Source of the DNA: Burkholderiaceae bacterium
Lineage (GTDB): Bacteria; Pseudomonadota; Gammaproteobacteria; Burkholderiales; Burkholderiaceae_C
NCBI GenBank assembly: GCA_023260315.1
Contig: JALQVQ010000025.1
Location: 1-6,498, forward strand
Length of the DNA: 6,498 nt
Direction: 5' to 3'
Shown: piece after piece, positions 1 through 6,423 of the stretch
Position numbering within the stretch: position 1 is the stretch's first letter
Layout of the letters: each line of letters starts with the position of its first letter
The notes under the pieces: model-generated
What the model saw: only the letters and a program-made list of their open reading frames with translations
Databases searched by the model: none
What the model was told of the DNA's origin: nothing
Position numbers and translations under genes: made by a program

Positions 1-588
1 GCCGCCCTCGCGAAGAATGTTGAGTGCGACCCCAATCGCAACAACAGCGTCAAGCCAAATCCAGCCGGTCAAAGCGGCGCCAATCAATCCAACAACCACA
101 CCAGCGGAGGTCCACACGTCGGTCAGCAGGTGGCGCGCATCACCATCGAGCGCGGCCGATCGGTATTGCTTTGCCGACCGCAACATGACGACGGCCAACG
201 CACCGTTCAAGATTGAGCTCAGAACGGAGAGCAAAATACCAACATCCAATTGCACCAGCGGCTGCGGGTTGAAGAGCCGCTCGGCTGCAGAGATCACAAT
301 ACCCAACGCAGCGCCGACAATCAGAATGCCTTCAAAACCTGCCGAGAAATACTCGGCTTTGTGATGACCGTAGGGATGACCGTCATCTGCCGGTCGTGCG
401 GCAACAGTCACCATATGCAAAGCGAATAACGCGCTTGCCAAGTTAACAAATGACTCCATCGCATCTGACAAAAGCGCGACCGAATCGGTGATCCACCAAG
501 CAAGCCCCTTCAACGCAATGGTCAGAAGGGCAACCAGCACAGATACCTTGAGCAGATTCCGCGGCGTACGCCACTCGTTAAACGTCAT
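1..588 (-). CDS. Cation diffusion facilitator (CDF) family metal transporter, 3' end cut by window edge
   Basis: Inner-membrane metal/proton antiporter exporting divalent cations such as Zn, Fe, Co or Mn; the substrate cannot be read here. The 196 visible codons begin MTFNEWRTPRNLLKVSV and are open to the left edge. They cover transmembrane helices 1 to 5 and the start of helix 6, so the rest of TM6 and the cytoplasmic C-terminal domain lie outside. Family marks are SDAMES in TM2 (41-46), the HPYGHHKAE loop (71-79), and HLLTD (153-157) in TM5, which matches the HxxxD half of the CDF metal site. The TM2 half reads E45-S-F-V-N49 instead of the usual D/HxxxD, which is unusual for characterised members. 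The ATG start is supported by AAGGGA six bases upstream (595-600). It lies 31 bases behind the tyrS stop with no terminator seen, so the two are probably co-transcribed. Family certain, specificity unknown. Confidence 0.93.
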   Translation of the reverse strand, partial: MTFNEWRTPRNLLKVSVLVALLTIALKGLAWWITDSVALLSDAMESFVNLASALFALHMVTVAARPADDGHPYGHHKAEYFSAGFEGILIVGAALGIVISAAERLFNPQPLVQLDVGILLSVLSSILNGALAVVMLRSAKQYRSAALDGDARHLLTDVWTSAGVVVGLIGAALTGWIWLDAVVAIGVALNILREGG

Positions 589-594
589 GCCCCA

Positions 595-600
595 TCCCTT
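595..600 (-). promoter_or_regulatory. Ribosome binding site of the CDF transporter gene
   Basis: AAGGGA on the minus strand with a six-base spacer to the ATG at 588-586. It fixes the start chosen for the transporter, since another ATG at 595-593 is out of frame and reaches a stop after five codons. Confidence 0.6.
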
Positions 601-619
601 CGGTACGACATTCCGGGAC

Positions 620-1867
620 TCACGCTGTCAAGGTCACACGCGCGAACTTACGCTTACCGACCTGCAAGACAAAGGTGCCCTCAGGAAGCTTCAAACCTTT
701 GTCACTGATGACCGTTGAGTCAACCCGCACACCACCGCCCTCAATCAAGCGACCAGCTTCCGACGAACTCGGCGCTAAATTCGCCGCCTTGAGTAAGGCA
801 CCAATACCCATTGGCGCGCCGGACAAAGTCAGCTCTGGAATTTCATCGGGCACACCGCCCTTGCTGCGGTTGATGAAGTCTTGCTCCGCGCGGTCGGCAT
901 CTGACGCGCTGTGGAACCGTGCGGTAATTTCCTTTGCCAGCATCACCTTGGCATCGCGCGGGTTCAAACCATCCGCGACCTGCTGACGCAACGCACGGAT
1001 TTCAGCCTCCGACTTGAAGCTGAGTAGGGTGTACCAACGCCACATCAATACGTCGCTGATCGACAGCACTTTTGCGAACATCGTATTGGGATCTTCCGAA
1101 ATCCCGATGTAGTTGTTCTTGCTCTTCGACATTTTGTCGACGCCATCCAGCCCCTCCAGCAACGGCATGGTCAAGATACATTGGGGCTCTTGCCCATACT
1201 CTTGTTGCAGGTGGCGTCCCATCAATAAATTGAATTTTTGATCGGTTCCACCCAACTCCAAATCAGCGCGCAGCGCGACGCTGTCATAACCTTGCATGAG
1301 TGGGTACAAAAACTCGTGAATGCTGATGCTCTGTCCACCATGGAATCGCTTATGGAAATCGTCTCGCTCCATCATGCGGGCGACCGTGTATTTGGCTGAA
1401 AGCTCAATCATGCCGCGCGCACCAAGGGGCTCGCTCCACTCACTGTTGTAACGAATCTCCGTTTTCTCGGGGTCCAACACCATGGCCGCTTGCTGGTAGT
1501 AAGTCTGCGCGTTGGCTTGAATCTGCGCCTTCGTCAAAGGGGGGCGCGTGTTGTTACGGCCAGATGGATCACCAATCAAGCTGGTGAAGTCACCGATGAG
1601 AAAGATGACTTGATGCCCCAGATTTTGAAGCTGACGCATCTTATTGAGCACGACGGTGTGCCCGATATGAATATCCGGCGCGGTGGGATCCAGTCCGAGC
1701 TTGATTCGAAGGGGAACACCTGTTTTCGCAGACCGGTTTAACTTACTAACCCACTCGCTTTGTGGCAAAAGCTCTTCGCAGCCGCGAAGACTGACTGCCA
1801 AAGCCTCAGCAACGTCCGCATTGATGGGTTCAATGGATTTGGGGGTTTGGGGATCGTTCAAGCTCAT
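620..1867 (-). CDS. tyrS: Tyrosyl-tRNA synthetase
   Basis: Class I aminoacyl-tRNA synthetase that activates tyrosine with ATP and charges tRNA-Tyr in the cytoplasm. The 415-residue protein carries HIGH (67-70) and KMSKS (245-249), the two ATP-binding signatures. GGTDQ (206-210) lies in the catalytic Rossmann domain, along with the YPLMQGYDS stretch (188-196) typical of bacterial TyrRS. Residues about 354-414 form an S4-like RNA-binding domain ([11 protein letters not shown], 373-383). Length and layout fit the longer, KMSKS-type bacterial TyrRS (TyrZ-like) rather than the KFGKT type of E. coli TyrS. The ATG start has no clear Shine-Dalgarno sequence; upstream bases read TTGAATAAATC. No T-box leader is possible, because the divergent M23 gene begins only 119 bases away. 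Complete and without frameshift. Confidence 0.98.
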   Translation of the reverse strand: MSLNDPQTPKSIEPINADVAEALAVSLRGCEELLPQSEWVSKLNRSAKTGVPLRIKLGLDPTAPDIHIGHTVVLNKMRQLQNLGHQVIFLIGDFTSLIGDPSGRNNTRPPLTKAQIQANAQTYYQQAAMVLDPEKTEIRYNSEWSEPLGARGMIELSAKYTVARMMERDDFHKRFHGGQSISIHEFLYPLMQGYDSVALRADLELGGTDQKFNLLMGRHLQQEYGQEPQCILTMPLLEGLDGVDKMSKSKNNYIGISEDPNTMFAKVLSISDVLMWRWYTLLSFKSEAEIRALRQQVADGLNPRDAKVMLAKEITARFHSASDADRAEQDFINRSKGGVPDEIPELTLSGAPMGIGALLKAANLAPSSSEAGRLIEGGGVRVDSTVISDKGLKLPEGTFVLQVGKRKFARVTLTA

Positions 1868-1873
1868 GATTTA

Positions 1874-1904
1874 TTCAACTTGCAAACCAAAGGTTGCATA
1901 TAAT
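1874..1904 (+). promoter_or_regulatory. Probable promoter of the M23 peptidase-anmK operon
   Basis: TATAAT at 1899-1904 is a perfect sigma-70 -10 box. The -35 is poor: the best candidate is TTCAAC (1874-1879), with a long spacer of 19 bases. The start would fall near 1911, giving a leader of about 76 bases before the TTG start. This is the only strong -10 seen in the gap. Confidence 0.45.
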
Positions 1905-1924
1905 GGGTGTTTGGCCATCATTAA
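1897..1924 (-). promoter_or_regulatory. Possible tyrS promoter
   Basis: On the minus strand TATATG (1902-1897) is a four-of-six match to the -10 box. TTAATG (1924-1919), sixteen bases upstream, is a weak -35. Transcription would begin near 1890, leaving a leader of roughly 23 bases. The -10 overlaps that of the divergent M23 promoter. Judged by eye only. Confidence 0.3.
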
Positions 1925-1986
1925 TGTGTGTGTCATCCGCATTGTAGTGGCCCGCATTTGCAATTCGCCTCCTGAATAGAGACACT

Positions 1987-3456
1987 TTGTTCACCGAACA
2001 CCAGCGCTTCACCCCAAAAGTGACCCAAGCGAACGCCACGCCAGGCGCCGCTGGTCCACGTGCGACCCGCACCGTGTTGGATGGGCGCCGGGCGCCGGGC
2101 GCAGCGCTGTTTATCTCCGGGTTGTTTTTGGCCGTTGGTGGCTTTTTGTGGGCTGCGTTTGACAGCCCGCCTGGTCAGCAGCAGGCGGGTGCCGCAGCGG
2201 TCGCGGTTGGTTCGCCGTTAAACGCAACGGATGACCCCGAGAATGTCAGCTTCTTGCCCTCCGTTCTGGCAGGCATCACCGCCCTGGACGGCTTGGGAGG
2301 CGTAACCGATCAACCTCTGCACCTGGTTGCAGATGACTGGTTGCGTCGTGGTGACACGATTGAAAGCCTACTGAGCCGCCTCGGCGTTGAAGACGCCGCC
2401 TTTGTTGATTGGGCGAGGCAGTCAAAAGAGATGCGCCTCGCGTTTGCATCAACGCGGACCACACGCGCCACGGTGGCCTACCTCCCCGAGCAAGGCGTGC
2501 AGTCGTTCACCATGCGGTGGCCAGATGATCGCAAACCAGGTCACTTTCTGCGCTTCACAGCAAACGCACTTGCGTCTAGCGGGGACGCGGCGGCTGCCCC
2601 CACGTTTGACTCGAAACTCGAGTCAGTGGCGTATCGCAGCACCACCCGGCTCGCCAGCGGTGTGATTGAGTCATCGCTGTTCGCAACCACCGATGCGGCC
2701 AATATCCCTGACGCAATCGCGATGGGTATGGCGGAAATATTCTCAAATGACATCGATTTCAACCGCGACCTGCGCAAGGGCGACACCTTTGCCGTGGTTT
2801 ACGAAATCCTGGAGGCTGACAACGAAGCCCTAGAAACCGGTCGAATTTTGGCAGCCAGCTTCACAAACAAGGGCCTTCGCCTCAACGCCGTCTGGTTCGA
2901 ACAAAACGGCAAAGGTGACTACTATGACCTCAATGGCGAGAGCACGCGCCGTTTTTACCTCGCCTCTCCCATGGAGTTTTCACGCGTCACAAGCAGCTTC
3001 GCAAAGCGTCGCTTTCATCCCGTCTTAAAAATCAACCGACCGCACCTGGGCGTCGACTATGGCGCACCGACAGGGACGCCGGTCAGGACGGTTGGCGACG
3101 GACGGGTGGTCTTTGCGGGGCGAAAAGGTGGTTACGGCAACGTGATTGAAATCAAACACGATGGATCGAGCAGCACGCTTTACGCACACCTCAGTCGTAT
3201 TTTCGTGAAACGCGGGGAACGCGTCGAACGTGGACAACGCATCGGTGCGGTAGGCACCACTGGCGTCTCAACTGGCCCGCATTTGCACTTTGAACATCGC
3301 GTGAACGGCGTCCATCAAGACCCCGCTCGCCTCGCACGAAACAGCCGGGCGCTCAAGATCGAGCCCAAACAAATGGCGGCCTTCAAGGCGCAGGCGTCAG
3401 TCGCTTCTGAACAATTGGCCGCCGCTCGGCAGGTTCGCCTAGCCAGCGCCGAATAA
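1987..3456 (+). CDS. M23 family murein DD-endopeptidase, membrane-anchored (MepM/YebA-like)
   Basis: Zinc metallopeptidase expected to cleave peptide cross-links of peptidoglycan in the periplasm, making room for new wall. The 489 residues hold a basic cytoplasmic N-terminus and one transmembrane helix or uncleaved signal anchor (about 38-58). A LysM/OapA-like segment follows (about 110-190, with RRGDTIESLLSRLGV), then a Csd3/MepM-type middle domain (about 209-335) and the M23 lytic domain (about 340-450). The zinc and catalytic residues are complete: H353xxxD357 (HLGVD), H401 (YAHLS) and H432-L-H434 (GPHLHFE), so it should be active. A short Ala-rich tail follows. The start is TTG; no in-frame ATG occurs before codon 148, beyond the membrane helix, and no strong ribosome binding site is seen. 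A GTG at 2020 is an alternative. It is followed after 7 bases by anmK, probably as one operon. Confidence 0.93.
   Translation: MFTEHQRFTPKVTQANATPGAAGPRATRTVLDGRRAPGAALFISGLFLAVGGFLWAAFDSPPGQQQAGAAAVAVGSPLNATDDPENVSFLPSVLAGITALDGLGGVTDQPLHLVADDWLRRGDTIESLLSRLGVEDAAFVDWARQSKEMRLAFASTRTTRATVAYLPEQGVQSFTMRWPDDRKPGHFLRFTANALASSGDAAAAPTFDSKLESVAYRSTTRLASGVIESSLFATTDAANIPDAIAMGMAEIFSNDIDFNRDLRKGDTFAVVYEILEADNEALETGRILAASFTNKGLRLNAVWFEQNGKGDYYDLNGESTRRFYLASPMEFSRVTSSFAKRRFHPVLKINRPHLGVDYGAPTGTPVRTVGDGRVVFAGRKGGYGNVIEIKHDGSSSTLYAHLSRIFVKRGERVERGQRIGAVGTTGVSTGPHLHFEHRVNGVHQDPARLARNSRALKIEPKQMAAFKAQASVASEQLAAARQVRLASAE
2083..2102 (+). repeat. 7-bp tandem repeat (GGGCGCC), nearly three copies
   Basis: Two full copies of GGGCGCC (2083-2089 and 2090-2096) and six bases of a third (2097-2102) lie in the cytoplasmic N-terminal coding part of the M23 gene, encoding roughly GRRAPG. 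The unit is not a multiple of three, so gain or loss of one copy would shift the frame before the membrane anchor. Confidence 0.7.
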
Positions 3457-3463
3457 GCCGGGT

Positions 3464-4651
3464 ATGTCAGACAGCGTGACCGTGACGCCGTCCCCCGCCT
3501 ACTTCATTGGTCTCATGTCCGGAACGTCGTTAGACGGCGTCGATGGCGTACTGTGTGCTTTATCCGATGCCGGCGCGCCGCGTGTCCTTGCTCACCATCA
3601 TCACCCGTTTGATGCGCGCACACGAGCGACTGCGCTCGCATTGAATGCATCGGGTCCCGATGAGCTGCACCAAAGCGCGCGTTTGGGCATCCAATTGGCG
3701 CATGACTACGCGGCGGTATGCGAGGCCCTGTTGACCGCATGTGGACTGCCTGCAGCGGCTATTACAGCCATCGGCGCGCATGGCCAAACCATCCGTCATC
3801 AGCCGCAAACGGCACCGAGCCTGACCGGCCAGCCGACGGTGGGTTATACCGTGCAGGTCAATAACCCAGCGCTTTTGGCCGAACTCACACATATCGACGT
3901 CATTGCTGACTTTCGAAGCCGTGATATCGCTGCGGGTGGCCAAGGTGCCCCGTTGGTCCCTGCTTTCCACCGCGCAGTGTTTGGCTCGCCGTCGACTGAC
4001 GTGGCGGTACTCAATATCGGTGGCATTGCGAATATCAGCCTTTTGGGTGTCAACGGTGCGATTTTGGGTTGCGATACCGGCCCTGGCAACGTGCTGTTGG
4101 ACCTTTGGGCACAACAACACATCGGCCGCCCCTTCGATGAGGGCGGCGATTGGGGTGCGCAAGGACGCATACACGCGGGGCTGTTAACCCATCTTCTCAA
4201 TGACCCATTCTTTCAGCATCAACAAGCCAAGGCGCCCCAAAGCACGGGGCGTGATCTGTTTAACCACCAGTGGTTATCTGAGCGCCTCGTTGCCTTTGCA
4301 GACGTTCCGCCAGTTGATGTCCAGGCCACTCTTGCCATGTTGACCGCTCAAAGCGCCGCCAGTCAATTACAACTGCTTCAACAAGAAATGACACCGTCGT
4401 CCACCGTGCCAAGCCGCCTGCTTGTTTGTGGGGGTGGCGCCTATAACCGGCTTCTGCTGGTCAATCTGGCGCATTGCTTACCGGGTACGTTGGTTCAAAC
4501 CACTGCTGACTTCGGGCTCCCCGTCCTACAGGTTGAGGCGGCAGCCTTCGCGTGGTTGGCGTGGTGCTTCACCGAACGTCGCCCCGCAAATGCGGTCAAC
4601 GCAACCGGTGCCAAAGGTCCTCGAATACTGGGTGCCCTATACCCAAAATAA
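3464..4651 (+). CDS. anmK: Anhydro-N-acetylmuramic acid kinase
   Basis: Cytoplasmic sugar kinase of murein recycling. It hydrolyses the 1,6-anhydro ring of anhydro-MurNAc and phosphorylates the product with ATP to give MurNAc-6-phosphate. The 395-residue protein starts with the family hallmark FIGLMSGTSLDGVD (14-27), an ATP-binding loop of the ASKHA fold. Other marks are GAHGQTIRH (104-112), FRSRDIAAGGQGAPLVP (150-166), NIGGIAN (184-190) and GCDTGPGN (202-209), whose D204 should be the catalytic aspartate. FDEGG (224-228) and VCGGGAYN (321-328) are also present. It is slightly longer than typical members (about 370 residues), but all blocks are present. The ATG lies seven bases after the M23 stop and lacks a clear ribosome binding site, so translational coupling is plausible. 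The pairing with a murein endopeptidase fits wall turnover and salvage. The stop codon TAA runs into the terminator. Confidence 0.97.
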   Translation: MSDSVTVTPSPAYFIGLMSGTSLDGVDGVLCALSDAGAPRVLAHHHHPFDARTRATALALNASGPDELHQSARLGIQLAHDYAAVCEALLTACGLPAAAITAIGAHGQTIRHQPQTAPSLTGQPTVGYTVQVNNPALLAELTHIDVIADFRSRDIAAGGQGAPLVPAFHRAVFGSPSTDVAVLNIGGIANISLLGVNGAILGCDTGPGNVLLDLWAQQHIGRPFDEGGDWGAQGRIHAGLLTHLLNDPFFQHQQAKAPQSTGRDLFNHQWLSERLVAFADVPPVDVQATLAMLTAQSAASQLQLLQQEMTPSSTVPSRLLVCGGGAYNRLLLVNLAHCLPGTLVQTTADFGLPVLQVEAAAFAWLAWCFTERRPANAVNATGAKGPRILGALYPK

Positions 4652-4678
4652 AAAAGCCCAGCATCACTGGGCTTTTTT
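4650..4678. terminator. Bidirectional rho-independent terminator between anmK and erpA
   Basis: A 12-bp perfect stem, AAAAAAGCCCAG (4650-4661) with CTGGGCTTTTTT (4667-4678), closes a five-base loop CATCA. Each strand has six A before and six T after the GC-rich core, so it can end both anmK (plus) and the convergent erpA (minus). The left arm begins inside the anmK stop codon. Confidence 0.9.
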
Positions 4679-4705
4679 GTTTACGCAGCAATCGCTGATG
4701 GCACG

Positions 4706-5074
4706 TTAAACGCTGAAACTGGAGCCGCACCCGCAGGTTGTCGTTGCGTTTGGATTCTTGATGACGAACTGGGCACCCTGCAGATCTTCTTTGTAGTCAA
4801 TCTCTGCACCAACGAGGTATTGATAGCTCATGGCATCGATCAGCAAGGAAACGCCATTTTTGGTCATGGTTGTGTCGTCTTCGTTGGTCACCTCATCGAA
4901 GGTGAAACCATACTGAAAACCTGAACAGCCACCGCCCTGCACGAATACGCGCAGCTTTAAATCAGGATTTCCCTCTTCAGCGATGAGGTCGGCCACTTTC
5001 GCTGCAGCGCTATCGGTAAAGACAAGCGCAACGGGCATTTCCATTTCTGGGGCTGTTTCAATGATTTCGCTCAT
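4706..5074 (-). CDS. erpA: Iron-sulfur cluster insertion protein ErpA (A-type carrier)
   Basis: A-type Fe-S carrier that receives clusters from the assembly machinery and delivers them to target enzymes in the cytoplasm. The 122-residue protein holds the three conserved cysteines, C50 in [11 protein letters not shown] and C114 and C116 in CGCGSSF at the C-terminus. The stretch [19 protein letters not shown] (19-37) is the usual N-terminal family block. The length suits ErpA (about 115-125 residues); IscA proteins are usually shorter, about 107. An acidic N-terminal extension of about 14 residues ([14 protein letters not shown]) precedes the fold. The ATG has a good ribosome binding site, AGGAAG (5081-5086). 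The gap of 89 bases to the upstream bactofilin and a weak hairpin there leave open whether erpA has its own promoter. I saw no convincing -10/-35 pair or IscR-like site. Confidence 0.95.
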   Translation of the reverse strand: MSEIIETAPEMEMPVALVFTDSAAAKVADLIAEEGNPDLKLRVFVQGGGCSGFQYGFTFDEVTNEDDTTMTKNGVSLLIDAMSYQYLVGAEIDYKEDLQGAQFVIKNPNATTTCGCGSSFSV

Positions 5075-5080
5075 AAATTT

Positions 5081-5086
5081 CTTCCT
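5081..5086 (-). promoter_or_regulatory. Ribosome binding site of erpA
   Basis: AGGAAG on the minus strand, with a six-base AT-rich spacer to the ATG at 5074-5072. It supports the start chosen for ErpA. Confidence 0.75.
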
Positions 5087-5153
5087 AATTAGGGTGGACG
5101 CAGCAAACGATGGCTGTAACCCTCATGTTTGAATCGTACGCCGAATAAAAGAC

Positions 5154-5168
5154 CCTGACTGAATCAGG
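5154..5168 (-). terminator. Weak hairpin at the bactofilin stop codon, possible terminator
   Basis: On the minus strand CCTGA-TTCAG-TCAGG forms a five-bp stem with a five-base loop, followed after GT by CTTTTATT. The bactofilin TGA (5166-5164) lies in its left arm and loop. The stem is short, so it may only attenuate transcription towards erpA. Confidence 0.35.
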
Positions 5169-5559
5169 CTTTTGACGCCAACTTGAGTGCTGGCTTCTCG
5201 TCAGCAATCGCCGAGATGGGGCTCAATTGACCCGACACCATGGCACCAAGATGTAGCTCAATTGAGTGGTACACGACATCTCCCTCAACACGTGCCTTTG
5301 GCTGCAGCTCGATCAATTGCTTCGCGTTCACAGGACCTTTGATGGTGCCATTAATGATGACATGATCGGCAACAACAGCGCCCGTTATCGACGCATTTTC
5401 ACTCACAACCAACACACTCGGCTTGCCCTCTTTGCCGATCACATCGCCAGTCACTTGCCCGTCAACCCGCAAGCCATCCTCAAACGCAATATCGCCGCCA
5501 ATAACGGTGCCCGAAGCGATCAAGCTCTTGATCAGCGGCATCTTCTTTTTTCCAAGCAT
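5164..5559 (-). CDS. Bactofilin family cytoskeletal protein
   Basis: Small beta-helical protein that polymerises without nucleotide into filaments at the inner face of the membrane. Bactofilins in other bacteria position wall-modifying enzymes and shape cells. The 131 residues show the family's repeating short strands with Gly-rich turns, for example GLRVDGQVTGDV (29-40), ASITGAVVADHV (56-67) and ARVEGDVVYHSI (89-100), forming a core of about 16-115. The tail is short and Ala/Lys-rich. The basic, hydrophobic N-terminus MLGKKKMPLIKSLI resembles the membrane-targeting N-termini reported for bactofilins (inference). The ATG has AAGGAA five bases upstream (5565-5570); M7 is a less likely alternative start. 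It lies 57 bases after the DUF6776-type gene and is probably co-transcribed with it. No cysteines or catalytic residues are expected. Confidence 0.93.
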   Translation of the reverse strand: MLGKKKMPLIKSLIASGTVIGGDIAFEDGLRVDGQVTGDVIGKEGKPSVLVVSENASITGAVVADHVIINGTIKGPVNAKQLIELQPKARVEGDVVYHSIELHLGAMVSGQLSPISAIADEKPALKLASKA

Positions 5560-5564
5560 TTAAA

Positions 5565-5570
5565 TTCCTT
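5565..5570 (-). promoter_or_regulatory. Ribosome binding site of the bactofilin gene
   Basis: AAGGAA on the minus strand with a five-base spacer (TTTAA) before the ATG at 5559-5557. It favours the first methionine over M7. Confidence 0.7.
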
Positions 5571-5616
5571 TGATCGACCGGTCCATCACCGAATGCGCAC
5601 CGGCCACGTCCACCGC

Positions 5617-6327
5617 TTAAAAGCTGAACGTCTGAACCGACTTCAGTGCGCCGTTTTGTATGAGTTTAACTGTCAAAGACTTCGGCCTCACTTTTTCTGG
5701 AATTTCAAACTCACCGCCCAGCCGCATGTACTGTACCAATTTAACTGCCCGAGGGCTACCGGGTGGGGAAAGCACGAAGGGCGCGCCATCTAAAGTCCCC
5801 AAGAAGGAAACCTCGATACTGCCCTCAAACGGCGCGGGATTCTTTGCCGCCTGGATGACCAGTACCTGCCACTTGACCTGGGTATTGGTCAAAACCTCAG
5901 CTTGGATCGAGCGAATACGTGCGGCAGTGGTACCGCCACCGGAGGGCACCAACCGTTCAAAGAAGCTCAAATCATCTCGAAGACCTTGGTTTTCCTCTTG
6001 AAGACGGCGTATCTGCTCAACCAATTCCCGCTGGCTTGTTTGTTCAGCGATGAGCTGACTTTGTGATGTATTGACCACCGACTGAGCTTTTTCGAGATCG
6101 ACACGCATCTGCGCTGACTCTCTGCGGAGCGACTCCAACTCGACCTTTGCGCGATCATCAACGCCTGCCAAGCTCTTACCTTGCTCAAATGCCCACAGGG
6201 CAATCGCCGCAGAAAAGCCCAACACCAGGGCAACCGATAGCCAACGCAAGGGCCAAGGCAAAGCGCTGCGAACGGCCATGCGAGGTGCGCTCACTGTCAA
6301 CCGGCGGCGGAGTAGACGAAATCTCAT
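5617..6327 (-). CDS. DUF6776-type membrane protein with coiled coil, function unknown
   Basis: I recognise this as the uncharacterised family (DUF6776) that lies beside bactofilin and rpsI in Burkholderiales; no function is established to my knowledge. The 236 residues begin with a very basic segment (about 1-20, many Arg), placing the N-terminus in the cytoplasm. One membrane helix follows (about 29-47, WLSVALVLGFSAAIALWAF). A long charged and Gln-rich coiled coil (about 56-125) ends in the family mark DDLSFFERLVP (118-128). A beta-rich periplasmic C-terminal domain (about 135-236) has no visible cysteine or enzyme motif. The ATG lacks a clear ribosome binding site; M17 is an alternative that would keep the helix. 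The shape suggests a scaffold or tether across the inner membrane rather than an enzyme (inference). It is the first gene after the rpsI terminator and probably leads the bactofilin transcript. Confidence 0.85.
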   Translation of the reverse strand: MRFRLLRRRLTVSAPRMAVRSALPWPLRWLSVALVLGFSAAIALWAFEQGKSLAGVDDRAKVELESLRRESAQMRVDLEKAQSVVNTSQSQLIAEQTSQRELVEQIRRLQEENQGLRDDLSFFERLVPSGGGTTAARIRSIQAEVLTNTQVKWQVLVIQAAKNPAPFEGSIEVSFLGTLDGAPFVLSPPGSPRAVKLVQYMRLGGEFEIPEKVRPKSLTVKLIQNGALKSVQTFSF

Positions 6328-6367
6328 GTATGACTCATTCAGCGTTAAAGCGACGCCACTCTAAACG

Positions 6368-6405
6368 ACAAAGCCGCCCGAAGACAAGTCTCTGGGCGGC
6401 TTTGT
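6368..6405 (-). terminator. Rho-independent terminator downstream of rpsI
   Basis: On the minus strand ACAAAGCCGCCC (6405-6394) pairs perfectly with GGGCGGCTTTGT (6379-6368), a 12-bp stem around a 14-base loop that can itself fold partly (AGAC with GTCT). Only a broken T-run, TTTGTCGTTT, follows. It should end the ribosomal-protein transcript about 20 bases after the rpsI stop, perhaps with some read-through into the next gene. Confidence 0.8.
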
Positions 6406-6423
6406 ATCGGCGAATCCGCAGGA

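Noticed and set aside
17..364. A 115-codon plus-strand open frame at the left edge
   Set aside because: It is antisense to the CDF transporter, whose motifs and membrane helices are clear; the plus-strand product is low-complexity Ala/Thr/Pro/Ser.
3560..4174. A 204-codon open frame on the minus strand inside anmK
   Set aside because: It lies wholly opposite a well-recognised gene, its product is rich in Arg/Cys with no known motif, and it arises from third-position GC in the plus-strand gene.
5091..5123. Inverted repeat AGGGT/ACCCT in the erpA leader as an operator or riboswitch
   Set aside because: Only five base pairs with a 23-base loop, which is expected by chance; no IscR-like pattern was seen.
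5266..5793. A 175-codon open frame on the plus strand across bactofilin and the DUF6776-type gene
   Set aside because: It runs antisense to two supported genes and the gap between them, and its product shows no recognisable fold or motif.
6328..6367. A promoter for the DUF6776-bactofilin unit just after the rpsI terminator (TTGTCG as -35, TTAACG as -10)
   Set aside because: The spacing is right at 17, but the -10 matches only two of six positions, so I do not call it.
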